Of a stretch of DNA of 64,000 nt, positions 35,078 through 43,062 are shown in pieces. Source of the stretch: Tropicimonas isoalkanivorans (GTDB lineage: Bacteria > Pseudomonadota > Alphaproteobacteria > Rhodobacterales > Rhodobacteraceae). Each line of letters opens with the position of its first letter. Position 1 is the stretch's first letter. The notes under the pieces are model-generated. The model had not been told where the DNA came from. It searched no databases and worked only from the letters and a program-made list of their open reading frames with translations. Position numbers and translations under genes: made by a program. The DNA is taken from assembly GCF_900112335.1 (NCBI RefSeq), contig NZ_FOLG01000002.1, positions 282,810 through 346,809 on the forward strand. Direction: 5' to 3'.

Positions 35078-35112
35078 CCTAAGCGCCCGCCGAAGGTCGG
35101 CCGCGCCCCGTC
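35078..35112 (+). repeat. Partial repeat copy D (right end)
   Basis: CCTAAGCGCCCGCCGAAGG, then TCGGCCGCGCCCCGTC, resembles the right end of the 151-bp repeat with several changes. It lies 55 bp beyond copy B. Confidence 0.5.
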
Positions 35113-35539
35113 ACTAAGTTTGGTGCATCAGCCCACAGCCGTCGCCGCCTGTGGTCACTGTCCCACCTGGATACAGGCCCAACCGATGCAGTCGATTGCA
35201 TCACAGACCGTCCAACGGCAGCATTCCGCAACGCCCGCACTTCGGGCCCTCGCCGCTCGTCGACTTTCGCTCACCGCCGGACGTCACTGTCCACCCCACG
35301 CAACGGAGGAGCGCTCCGTCCAGTACAAGTCGGCGCGCAGTGCGCGCGGTCGTGCCCGATGCGGGCTCTCCCGAGACGACAGAACCGGCGACTGCAGTCC
35401 CGGATCCGGTGCGAGAAGCAGGACGGGTTGCGGGACGACGATCCACCCAACCGAAACTCACAGGCTGCCGAGTCCAGCGCCCGCATGGGTATCCGCTAAG
35501 CCCTAACAAAGAGTGAAACCGAGGCTGTAAGCGATTGGA

Positions 35540-35579
35540 AACACAACAAAGGCGCGGTGTCCCACCGATGGGACACCGC
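35540..35579 (-). terminator. Rho-independent terminator of the ferric-binding-protein gene
   Basis: An 11-bp perfect stem (GCGGTGTCCCA at 35554–35564 with 35569–35579) and a 4-nt loop; on the minus strand it is followed by GCCTTTGTTGTGTTT. It lies 33 bp beyond the stop at 35613. Confidence 0.75.
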
Positions 35580-35612
35580 CTGTCTCACGAGATGTCGCTG
35601 CCGAGAGGCAAC

Positions 35613-36644
35613 CTACCGCCAGCCGACCTCGTTGAAGATTTTCTGAGCCGTCGCGATATTTTCAGCCACCTCCGAAAGATCCACATCGTCCTTCTTGAAG
35701 GAGCCCAGCTTCTGCACCGACTCGGCCAGATCCACGCCCTCGACAGCCGGGAATTCGTCGTTGCCCGCCGAGAAGTAACCCTGCGCCGAGTCCCCGGACA
35801 GGTACTCCAGGAACTTCACCGCGTTCTCCCGGTTCGGAGCGTGCGCCGCAACCCCGGCCCCCGACAGGTTCATGTGCGCCCCATTCCCTTCCTGGTCCGG
35901 AAAGACCCAGCCGATCTGGTCGATTGCCTCGGACACGCCGTCGACGTCCTTCCGAAGAGCCCGGGCAAAGTAGTAGGTGTTGGAGACCGAAATATCGCAC
36001 TCCCCCGACACCAACCCGCGCAGCTGGTCGGTATCTCCCCCCTGCGGCGGGCGCGCCATGTTATCCACCACGCCCTGCGCCCAGTCCCGCGCGGCATCCT
36101 CCCCCTCGTGGGTCACGATCGCCGCCAGCAGCGTCTGGTTGTACTCGTTGCCGGACGACCGGATGCAGATCATGCCGCGATACTTCGGATCGGCAAGGTC
36201 CGCATATGTTTCCGGCGGGTCTGTTACGTCCGCCTTGTCGTAGAAAATGATCCGCCCCCGCTGCGAGAAGCCGAACCACTGGTTGTCGGCATCCTGAAGA
36301 TAGTTCGGAATCCTCTCCTCCAGAACCTCGCTCTCCACCGCCTGCAGCACCCCCGCCTGCTTGGCGCGGTGGAGGCGAGACGTATCTACTGTGATCAGCA
36401 CATCCGCCGGGCTGTTCATCCCTTCCGCCCGCATCCGTGCGATCAATTCGTCAGCGTTGCCTTCGATCCGATTGATCGTGACGCCCTCCGCCTCCTCGAA
36501 GTCCGAATACAACCGTTCATCCGTATCGTAGTGCCTCGACGAGTAGATATTCAGCTCCCCATCCGCGAGAGCTGCCGCAGCGGAGAGGATGCCGAGTGCC
36601 GCTGAAATTGCGCCCGCGAGCGGTTTGATCGGAGTGTGGGACAT
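35613..36644 (-). CDS. Ferric-iron-binding periplasmic protein (FbpA/FutA-like)
   Basis: A 343-residue substrate-binding protein with a signal peptide ending in AAALA–DG (about residue 27). The mature N-terminus LNIYSSRHYDTDERLYSDFEE and the adjacent tyrosines Tyr224–Tyr225 in SNTYYFARAL are iron-ligand features of FbpA/FutA1-type proteins, which carry Fe(III) to the permease in the inner membrane. The ATG at 36644 has AGGAGG upstream. It faces the cognate permease convergently rather than preceding it in an operon. A TATATC-G-GATATA palindrome lies about 80 bp upstream and may be an iron-responsive operator. Confidence 0.9.
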   Translation of the reverse strand: MSHTPIKPLAGAISAALGILSAAAALADGELNIYSSRHYDTDERLYSDFEEAEGVTINRIEGNADELIARMRAEGMNSPADVLITVDTSRLHRAKQAGVLQAVESEVLEERIPNYLQDADNQWFGFSQRGRIIFYDKADVTDPPETYADLADPKYRGMICIRSSGNEYNQTLLAAIVTHEGEDAARDWAQGVVDNMARPPQGGDTDQLRGLVSGECDISVSNTYYFARALRKDVDGVSEAIDQIGWVFPDQEGNGAHMNLSGAGVAAHAPNRENAVKFLEYLSGDSAQGYFSAGNDEFPAVEGVDLAESVQKLGSFKKDDVDLSEVAENIATAQKIFNEVGWR

Positions 36645-36723
36645 GGAGTGCCTCCTGTTCGTGACGTGTCTTTGCCCTTGTTTGAGGCGGGACGTGCGCC
36701 GCGTCAAGCAATTCCTTAGTGTT

Positions 36724-36736
36724 TATATCGGATATA
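36724..36736. promoter_or_regulatory. 13-bp palindrome upstream of the ferric-binding-protein gene
   Basis: TATATC-G-GATATA is a perfect dyad 80 bases before the start at 36644, next to TTGACG (36707–36702 on the minus strand), which could be a −35 element. The regulator is unknown; iron regulators such as Irr or RirA are possible but their consensus is not matched. Confidence 0.4.
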
Positions 36737-36852
36737 TTGAAACGCGACGTTCGGCTTCCGTCGCACCGCGCTGGAAATGACCGACCAGCCCACCGCAGGT
36801 GCCTGGCCCAACGGGATGAGGCGCCGTAAGGCGCTGAAGACGGGCGGGAGAG

Positions 36853-37320
36853 CTACGCTTTCAGCGGCAGCGACGTGGTCGACTTGATGACCTCCATCGA
36901 CAGCAGCGCTGTCACGTTGTGGACCCGGACCTCCGAGATCAATGCCTGGTAGAAGGTGTCGTAGGCCCGCGCATTGGCCACCTGGACCTTGAGGATGTAG
37001 TCGATATCGCCGGCCAGCCGGTGGGCCTCCAGAACCTCGGGGCGGGCACGAAGAGCTTCCAGAAACCGCCGCTGCCATTCTGCCTCGTGTTCGCTTGTGC
37101 GGATCAATACAAAGAAGCACGCCTCCAAACCCAAAGCATCCGGGTCAAGCAGCACGGTGGTTTGCCGGATGACCCCGGCGTCCCGCATCTTTCGAATCCT
37201 GTTCCACACAGGGGTCTTGGAGGAGCCCACATTCCGGGCGATCTCATCGAGCGATTGATCGGCATCGCGCTGCAATTCGACAAGGATTTTCCGATCTGTC
37301 GCATCAAGCCGGACCGCCAT
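36853..37320 (-). CDS. Lrp/AsnC-family transcriptional regulator
   Basis: A 155-residue Lrp-type regulator with an N-terminal HTH (LDATDRKILVELQRDADQSLDEIARNVGSSKTPVWNRI) and a C-terminal RAM ligand-binding domain (LAGDIDYILKVQVAN). The start at 37320 has a textbook GGAGGTGAAG six bases upstream; ATG 37332 is in frame but less well placed. It is divergent from cysG, with 143 bases between, an arrangement that suggests it controls the sulfur-assimilation cluster and itself. The effector, possibly a sulfur amino acid, is inference. Confidence 0.9.
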   Translation of the reverse strand: MAVRLDATDRKILVELQRDADQSLDEIARNVGSSKTPVWNRIRKMRDAGVIRQTTVLLDPDALGLEACFFVLIRTSEHEAEWQRRFLEALRARPEVLEAHRLAGDIDYILKVQVANARAYDTFYQALISEVRVHNVTALLSMEVIKSTTSLPLKA

Positions 37321-37463
37321 CTTCACCTCCATAATAATGCAGAACTTTGATCCGATATTGCGCGGACTAGCAAGACGTCTTTCTTCTTTCTGCCAGTCAC
37401 TAGCCACCATTCAGGATATTTTCCTATATTGCAGTGCAGAAACCCTACCCACGGAGAGAGCGC

Positions 37464-38864
37464 ATGCAGCACTTCCCGATCTTTCTGGATACCGCCGCAC
37501 GGCGCGTGGTGCTGTGCGGCGGCGGCGAGGCGGCGCTGGCGAAGCTGCGCCTGCTGTTGAAGTCTCAAGCCTCTCTCCATGTTTTTGCGGAAGATCCCGC
37601 ATCCGAAATCGTGACATGGGCGGAGGCGGGCCTGCTGGACCTGCATCGCCGCACCCCAAGCGCCGAGGATCTCTCCGGCGCGGCCCTGGTCTATGCCGCC
37701 CAAGAGGACGCCGACGCAGATGCGCGGCTGGCCGGCTTGGCCAGGGCTCAAGGGGTGCTGGTCAACATCGTCGACAATCTGGAGGACAGCGACTTCATCA
37801 CCCCCGCAATTGTCGATCGCGACCCTGTCACCGTCGCGATCGGGACCGAGGGCGCAGCTCCCGTGCTGGCGCGCGCGATAAAGCGGGACCTGGAGGAACG
37901 TTTGCCCCAAAGCCTCGGTCTGCTCGCTCGAATCGGCAAGGCCTTCCGGCCGCGGGCGGAGGTTCTTCCGCACGGGCGTCGGCGCAGAGACTTCTGGTCC
38001 GACTACTATTTCACCTCCGGCCCGCGTGCGGCCGAACGGTCCCCGGACCTCGTGGAAATGGAACTGGAGGCGCTTCTGAAACGCCATGCGCGGGTGGAGG
38101 CGCAGCCCGGTCACGTCCATTTCGTTGGCGCCGGCCCGGGCGACCCCGATCTGCTTACTCTCAAGGCCCGCCGCGCGCTCGATGAGGCCGACGTGGTGAT
38201 TCACGACCGGTTGGTTCCGAAGGAGATCCTCGAACTTGCCCGCCGCGAGGCCGTTCTGGTGTCGGTCGGCAAGGAAGGCTTCGGCCCGTCGACCCCGCAG
38301 GGTGAGATCGACGCCCTGCTGGTGGAGCATGCCAACAGCGGCGCGCAGGTGGTGCGGTTGAAGTCCGGCGATCCGTCCGTCTTCGGCCGGCTGGATGAGG
38401 AACTTGCCGCCGTCGAGGCGGCCGGGGTCGCGTTCACCATCGTTCCCGGCATCACCGCCGCCTCGGCCGCCGCCGCGCAGATCGGCCAGAGCCTGACCGC
38501 ACGCGGCCGCAATTCCGAAATGCGGCTGCTGACCGGACACGACGTCAAGGGTTTCGCGGAGCAGGAATGGCACGCCCTCGCACGTCCCGGTGCGGTTGCG
38601 GCCGTCTACATGGGCAAGCGGGCCGCGCGGTTCCTGCAAGGGCGGCTGCTGATGCACGGCGCCGTACCGGAGACTCCGGTGGCCATCGTCGAGAACGCCT
38701 CCCGCCCGGATGCCCGCATCGTCGCCAGCCGGCTTGGATCGCTTTCCGACGACATCGCCGCAGCCGAGCTCTCCGGCCCGGCCGTGATTCTGCTGGGTCT
38801 CGCGCCCCGCGCCGCACGGGTCGCCCTCCCCCGCTTCGACACGGTACAGAAGGAATTCGCCTGA
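37464..38864 (+). CDS. cysG: Siroheme synthase (multifunctional CysG)
   Basis: A 466-residue fusion. Residues 1–200 are the precorrin-2 dehydrogenase/sirohydrochlorin ferrochelatase part, with the NAD-binding VVLCGGGEAALAKLRLLL and IGTEGAAPVLARAIK. Residues 215–466 are the uroporphyrinogen-III methyltransferase, with VHFVGAGPGDPDLLTLKA, SGDPSVFGR and VPGITAASAAAAQ. It makes siroheme from uroporphyrinogen III for the downstream sulfite reductase. ATG 37464 follows GGAGAGAGC; a GTG at 37434 could add ten residues. Its stop overlaps the next start by one base (TGATG). Confidence 0.95.
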   Translation: MQHFPIFLDTAARRVVLCGGGEAALAKLRLLLKSQASLHVFAEDPASEIVTWAEAGLLDLHRRTPSAEDLSGAALVYAAQEDADADARLAGLARAQGVLVNIVDNLEDSDFITPAIVDRDPVTVAIGTEGAAPVLARAIKRDLEERLPQSLGLLARIGKAFRPRAEVLPHGRRRRDFWSDYYFTSGPRAAERSPDLVEMELEALLKRHARVEAQPGHVHFVGAGPGDPDLLTLKARRALDEADVVIHDRLVPKEILELARREAVLVSVGKEGFGPSTPQGEIDALLVEHANSGAQVVRLKSGDPSVFGRLDEELAAVEAAGVAFTIVPGITAASAAAAQIGQSLTARGRNSEMRLLTGHDVKGFAEQEWHALARPGAVAAVYMGKRAARFLQGRLLMHGAVPETPVAIVENASRPDARIVASRLGSLSDDIAAAELSGPAVILLGLAPRAARVALPRFDTVQKEFA

Positions 38865-39172
38865 TGGCCCGCCCGTTCACGCCCAAGATCGTCACCGCCA
38901 ACGCGCTCCTCGAGGGGGACGTGGTGTATCTGACCGAGGACAACCGCTGGTCGCGCTCTCACAGCGACGCAGAACTGCTTGAGGACGAGGCGCATGCCAC
39001 GCTCCGCCTTTTGGAGGCAGAGCGGCAGCAGAACGTGATCGTCGGAGCCTACCTTGCCGACGCAAAGGCCGGCCCGGACGGTCCGGAACCCGTGCATTTT
39101 CGTGAGAGCTTTCGCAGCCGCGGGCCGTCCAACTACCGGCACGGCAAGCAGGCCCACACGGGCAACCGATAA
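38864..39172 (+). CDS. DUF2849 protein of the sulfur-assimilation cluster
   Basis: A 102-residue protein, mixed alpha/beta, opening FTPKIVTANALLEGDVVYLT and ending with PVHFRESFRSRGPSNY. DUF2849 genes regularly lie between cysG and the sulfite/nitrite reductase gene in alphaproteobacteria, so a role in reductase assembly or electron delivery is likely but undemonstrated. Its ATG overlaps the cysG stop by one base, indicating translational coupling. Confidence 0.85.
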   Translation: MARPFTPKIVTANALLEGDVVYLTEDNRWSRSHSDAELLEDEAHATLRLLEAERQQNVIVGAYLADAKAGPDGPEPVHFRESFRSRGPSNYRHGKQAHTGNR

Positions 39173-39180
39173 CGAAATTG

Positions 39181-39224
39181 GAATATGACTTTCAGCTTTC
39201 GTGAATATCCATTTCAGTTTAGTT
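39181..39224 (+). promoter_or_regulatory. Tandem direct repeats upstream of cysI
   Basis: GAATATGACTTTCAGCTTTC at 39181 and GAATATCCATTTCAGTTTAG at 39203 share GAATAT-N3-TTTCAG at exactly 22-bp spacing, two turns of the helix, 45 bp upstream of the cysI start. This is a plausible binding site for the divergent Lrp-type regulator. Confidence 0.4.
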
Positions 39225-39247
39225 GAAAGTAGAGACCGGAGAGTCCC

Positions 39248-40912
39248 ATGTACCGCTACGACGACTTCGACGCCGAGTTCCTCGCCGAACGGAACGCCCA
39301 GTTCCGCGACCAGGTGGAGCGCCGCATCGACGGTTCGCTGACCGAAGACGAGTTCAAGCCGCTTCGGCTGATGAACGGGCTCTACCTGCAACTGCACGCC
39401 TACATGCTCCGGGTCGCCATTCCTTACGGCACGCTCGATTCTGCCAAGATGCGGAAACTGGCGGAGATTGCCGAGCGGTGGGACAAAGGCTACGGCCATT
39501 TCACCACCCGTCAAAATATCCAGTACAACTGGCCGAAGCTGCGCGACGTGCCGGACATGCTAGATGCACTGGCGGAGGTGGGCCTGCACGCCATCCAGAC
39601 CTCCGGCAACACCATTCGCAACGTGACCTCGGACCATTTCGCGGGCGCCGCCGCCGATGAGATCGCGGACCCCCGCCCTTATGCCGAACTGATCCGCCAG
39701 TGGTCCACCGATCACCCGGAGTTCCAGTTCCTGCCCCGCAAGTTCAAGATCGCCATCACCGGCAGCCCGAACGACCGCGCCGTCACCCGCGCACACGACA
39801 TCGGGCTGCGGATGGTGGAACAGGACGGCCGGACGGGCTTTGAAGTGATCGTGGGCGGCGGCCTGGGGCGGACGCCGATGATCGGCAAGGTGATCCGCGA
39901 CTTCCTGCCCGAAGACGAGTTGCTGCCCTACCTCGAAGCGATCGTGCACGTCTACAACCGCTACGGTCGGCGGGACAACAAGTACAAGGCACGGATCAAG
40001 ATCACCGTGCACGAGGCCGGGCTGGAGACAATCCGCGCCGAGGTCGAAGAGGCGTTTCAGCAGACGAAAGCGGATTTCGAGGGCGTGGACGCGCGCGTCA
40101 TCGCCCGCATCCGTGACCGGTTCGTGGTTCCGGCGTTCATCGAGGGCGGCGCGGACCCTCTGGATGGCACCCAAACCGATCCCGTCTTCCGCGCCTGGGC
40201 CGACACGAACCTGTCCGAGCACCGCCACCCGGACTACGCCATCGTCACGGTCTCGCTGAAGGCGCATGGTCAGACCCCCGGCGATGCCACGGCGGAACAG
40301 ATGCGGGTGCTGGCCGACCTTGCCGAGCGCTATGGCCACGACGAGTTGCGGATCAGCCACCAGCAGAACGTGATCCTGCCGCACGTGCGCAAGGTTCATC
40401 TGCCGGTGGTCCACGCCAGGCTGAAACAGGCGGGTCTGGCCACTGCGAACGTTGGCCTTGCCTCAGACATCATCGCCTGTCCGGGCATGGACTACTGCGC
40501 GCTGGCGACGGCGCGGTCCATCCCGGTCGCTACGCAACTGGCGGAGCGGATTGACGCGCTCAGGATCGAGCACGAGGTCGGCCCGCTGCAGATCAAGATC
40601 TCGGGCTGCATCAACGCCTGCGGCCATCACCACGTGGGCCATATCGGCATTCTCGGGCTGGATCGCGCGGGGGTGGAGAACTATCAGATCACGCTCGGCG
40701 GCGATGCCACCGAGACCGCCGCCGTCGGTGAACGGGCCGGGCCGGGCTTTGCATATGACGAGATCGTCCCGGCGGTGGAGCGGCTGATGCTGGCCTATCT
40801 GGAAACGCGTGAGGACGAGTCCGAGACTTTCCTCGAAACCTACCGCCGCCTCGGCGCCGCGCCCTTCAAGGAGGCGCTTTATGGACCGGAGAAACGTAAA
40901 GATGCCGCGTGA
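39248..40912 (+). CDS. cysI: Siroheme-dependent sulfite (nitrite/sulfite) reductase
   Basis: A 554-residue hemoprotein that reduces sulfite to sulfide with six electrons. The four cluster/siroheme cysteines are Cys411 and Cys417 (CPGMDYC) and Cys454 and Cys458 (CINAC, followed by GHHH). Two ferredoxin-like nitrite/sulfite reductase repeats are present, including TTRQNIQYNW. Context (siroheme synthase before, APS reductase after) supports sulfite rather than nitrite as the substrate. It has its own short leader and overlaps the cysH start by 32 bp. Confidence 0.93.
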   Translation: MYRYDDFDAEFLAERNAQFRDQVERRIDGSLTEDEFKPLRLMNGLYLQLHAYMLRVAIPYGTLDSAKMRKLAEIAERWDKGYGHFTTRQNIQYNWPKLRDVPDMLDALAEVGLHAIQTSGNTIRNVTSDHFAGAAADEIADPRPYAELIRQWSTDHPEFQFLPRKFKIAITGSPNDRAVTRAHDIGLRMVEQDGRTGFEVIVGGGLGRTPMIGKVIRDFLPEDELLPYLEAIVHVYNRYGRRDNKYKARIKITVHEAGLETIRAEVEEAFQQTKADFEGVDARVIARIRDRFVVPAFIEGGADPLDGTQTDPVFRAWADTNLSEHRHPDYAIVTVSLKAHGQTPGDATAEQMRVLADLAERYGHDELRISHQQNVILPHVRKVHLPVVHARLKQAGLATANVGLASDIIACPGMDYCALATARSIPVATQLAERIDALRIEHEVGPLQIKISGCINACGHHHVGHIGILGLDRAGVENYQITLGGDATETAAVGERAGPGFAYDEIVPAVERLMLAYLETREDESETFLETYRRLGAAPFKEALYGPEKRKDAA

Positions 40913-41639
40913 CGCACTTTCCTCGGCACCCGCAGACCGGGCCAGCCGGATCATACGGGATATCGACGGCCTGCGCGGCCCGGAGCGGCTAAAGGCGCTG
41001 CTGACCCACCCGCTGACCGGCAAGGTGGCGCTCGTCTCGTCGTTCGGCGCGGATTCGGTGGTTCTGCTGCATCATCTCAGCCAGGTCGCGCCAGCCACGC
41101 CCGTGCTGTTCATCGACACGCAGATGCTGTTCCCCGAGACGCTGGACTACCAGCGCGAGGTGGCTGAGAAACTGGGCCTGACCGGTATCCGGGTGATCCG
41201 GGCCCGCGCCATGCACCTTGCTCAGGAAGACCCGGCCAATACCCTGCATCTGCGCGACACCGACGCGTGCTGCGACCTGCGCAAGACGGTGCCGCTGGAG
41301 CGGGCGCTTTCTGGATTCGACAGCTGGATCACCGGCCGCAAGCGCTTCCAGAACGGCTCCCGCGCGACTCTGCCGATCGTCGAGGAAGCCGGGGGGCGCC
41401 TGAAACTCAACCCGCTGGCCGACTGGACACCCAGCGAGATTGCCGACCACATGCGCGCGCACAGGCTGCCGCGCCATCCGCTGGTGGACAAGGGGTACCC
41501 CTCCATCGGCTGCGCTCCCTGCACCTCCCCGGTGGCCGAGGGCGAGGACCCGCGCGCCGGGCGCTGGCGGGGCGAGGACAAGGACGAATGCGGCATTCAC
41601 TTCGTGGACGGTAAGCTCGTCCGCACCCGTGCCGCCTGA
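40881..41639 (+). CDS. cysH: Assimilatory APS/PAPS reductase with [4Fe-4S] site
   Basis: A 252-residue reductase that converts adenylylsulfate to sulfite using thioredoxin. It has the PP-loop-like VSSFGADSVVLLHHL, cysteines Cys130–Cys131 and Cys211/Cys214 that bind [4Fe-4S], and the catalytic Cys237 in ECGIH. The cysteine pairs mark it as the adenylylsulfate (APS) type rather than the cluster-free PAPS type, so no APS kinase would be needed. ATG 40881 has AAGGAGG seven bases upstream; 40902 is an alternative start. It overlaps the end of cysI. Confidence 0.93.
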   Translation: MDRRNVKMPRDALSSAPADRASRIIRDIDGLRGPERLKALLTHPLTGKVALVSSFGADSVVLLHHLSQVAPATPVLFIDTQMLFPETLDYQREVAEKLGLTGIRVIRARAMHLAQEDPANTLHLRDTDACCDLRKTVPLERALSGFDSWITGRKRFQNGSRATLPIVEEAGGRLKLNPLADWTPSEIADHMRAHRLPRHPLVDKGYPSIGCAPCTSPVAEGEDPRAGRWRGEDKDECGIHFVDGKLVRTRAA

Positions 41640-41656
41640 GACGAGGACCGAGACCC

Positions 41657-42064
41657 ATGACCGTAATCGTGACCGACACCGGCTTCGGCCCCGACACCCA
41701 TACCGGGGACTTCTTTGCACTCGAGGCCCTGACCGATGGCGCCGGCAGCGTCGATCTGCCCTCCGACACCGACCCGCGGGCGCTGGCGCCATTTCTGGGC
41801 AGCCTCTCGATGATCCGCGTGGACTTCCCGTCCTTCGCGGACGGGCGCGGCTTCTCCATTGCACGCGCGCTGCGCCGCATGGGGTACGCCGGCCGGTTGC
41901 GGGCCAAGGGCCACGTTCTGGCCGACCAATACGCGATGGCCCGCCGGTCCGGCTTCGACGAGGTGGAGATCGACGACACCCTTGCCGCCCGGCAACCCGA
42001 GGCTCAATGGCTCGCCCGGGCCGACTGGCGGGCCCACGACTATCGGTCGCGGCTCGCGAGCTGA
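41657..42064 (+). CDS. DUF934 protein of the sulfur-assimilation cluster
   Basis: A 135-residue protein with the family pattern MIRVDFPSFADGRGFSIARALR, then GHVLADQYAMARRSGFDEVEI. DUF934 proteins are nearly always encoded beside sulfite reductase and APS reductase genes; an accessory role in the pathway is accepted but its chemistry is unknown. It lies 17 bp after cysH. Confidence 0.9.
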   Translation: MTVIVTDTGFGPDTHTGDFFALEALTDGAGSVDLPSDTDPRALAPFLGSLSMIRVDFPSFADGRGFSIARALRRMGYAGRLRAKGHVLADQYAMARRSGFDEVEIDDTLAARQPEAQWLARADWRAHDYRSRLAS

Positions 42065-42136
42065 TCCGGCCTTTCAGAAATTCAGCATTCCGAATATAGC
42101 AACAGGACCGGGCGGCGTTGCCCCGGCAGGAAAGAG

Positions 42137-42988
42137 ATGACCGAGCAGACACCCGTGACAAACGCAAAACCGATCAAGGCCGTTCCCACCCTGCCGGATG
42201 CGCAGACGGTGACCTTCGTCAAACACTGGACGGACCGGCTGTTTCATTTCCGGTGCACGCGGCCGCAAAGCCTCCGGTTCCGCTCCGGCGAATTCGTGAT
42301 GATCGGCCTGATGGGCGACCCGGATCCGAAGACAGGCAAACAGAAGCCCATCCTGCGGGCCTATTCCATCGCATCGCCGTCCTGGGACGATGAGCTCGAA
42401 TTCTATTCCATCAAGGTGCCGGACGGGCCGCTGACCTCGAAACTGCAGGCGATCCAGCCCGGTGACGAGATCATCCTGCGGCCCAAGCCCGTCGGGACAC
42501 TGGTCCACGATGCCCTGCTGCCGGGCAAACGGATCTGGTTCTTCGCCACCGGCACGGGTTTCGCGCCCTTCGCGTCGCTCCTGCGCGACCCTCAGACCTA
42601 CGAGGACTACGACGAGGTCATCATCACGCATACCTGCCGCGAGGTCGGCGAACTGGCTTACGGCGCAGAGCTCATCGACAGCATCCGGAACGACGACTTG
42701 CTGGCGGAGCTGATGGGCGAAGGTTTCCACGAGAAGTTGCGCTATTACCCGACGACGACGCGCGAGCAGAGCCCCAAGATGGGCCGCATCACCGATCTGA
42801 TGCGCTCAGGCGAGGTGTTCGACGATCTGGGCGTGGAGACGATCCATCCGGATCGGGATCGGGCGATGGTTTGCGGCAACCTCGCCTTCAATCTCGAGAT
42901 CAAGGATATGCTCGAGGAGTATGGCCTTCGCGAAGGGGCGAACTCGGACCCGAAGGAATACGTGGTCGAAAAAGCCTTCGTGGACTGA
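42137..42988 (+). CDS. fpr: Ferredoxin–NADP+ reductase
   Basis: A 283-residue FAD enzyme exchanging electrons between NADPH and ferredoxin or flavodoxin. FAD binding is shown by LRAYSIASPSWDDELEFYSIKV, the NADP site by WFFATGTGFAPFASLLRD, and the C-terminal region ends YVVEKAFVD. In the cluster it can supply low-potential electrons to the sulfite reductase, since no CysJ-type flavoprotein is present. The 72-bp gap before it may hold its own promoter. Confidence 0.94.
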   Translation: MTEQTPVTNAKPIKAVPTLPDAQTVTFVKHWTDRLFHFRCTRPQSLRFRSGEFVMIGLMGDPDPKTGKQKPILRAYSIASPSWDDELEFYSIKVPDGPLTSKLQAIQPGDEIILRPKPVGTLVHDALLPGKRIWFFATGTGFAPFASLLRDPQTYEDYDEVIITHTCREVGELAYGAELIDSIRNDDLLAELMGEGFHEKLRYYPTTTREQSPKMGRITDLMRSGEVFDDLGVETIHPDRDRAMVCGNLAFNLEIKDMLEEYGLREGANSDPKEYVVEKAFVD

Positions 42989-43014
42989 CCGCACGCCTTA
43001 ACGTCAGCGCAAGC

Positions 43015-43046
43015 AAAAAGGGGACCGCGCCACGCGCGGTCCCCTT
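43015..43046. terminator. Bidirectional terminator between fpr and the LEA-like gene
   Basis: A 13-bp perfect stem (AAGGGGACCGCGC at 43018–43030 with 43034–43046) and a 3-nt loop. On the minus strand it is followed by TTTTTGCTT, so it best ends the LEA-like gene; the plus side ends CTTC. Confidence 0.8.
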
Positions 43047-43062
43047 CATCGTTGTGACTCAA

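Larger units (their letters stand above)
34155..35539. other. Gene-free stretch with structured repeats
   Basis: About 1.4 kb between the permease and the terminator of the ferric-binding-protein gene. It holds two 151-bp repeats, at least two partial copies, many GC-rich dyads, and no convincing gene. Frames inside the repeats look conserved only because the DNA is repeated: nine of ten differences between copies would change an amino acid. Confidence 0.7.

Noticed and set aside
34489-35082. Two similar frames (MARATNPGRARP… and MARATSPGRARP…) in the repeats
   Set aside because: They start at TTG, and the changes between them are almost all amino-acid-changing, so the similarity comes from the DNA repeat and not from protein conservation.
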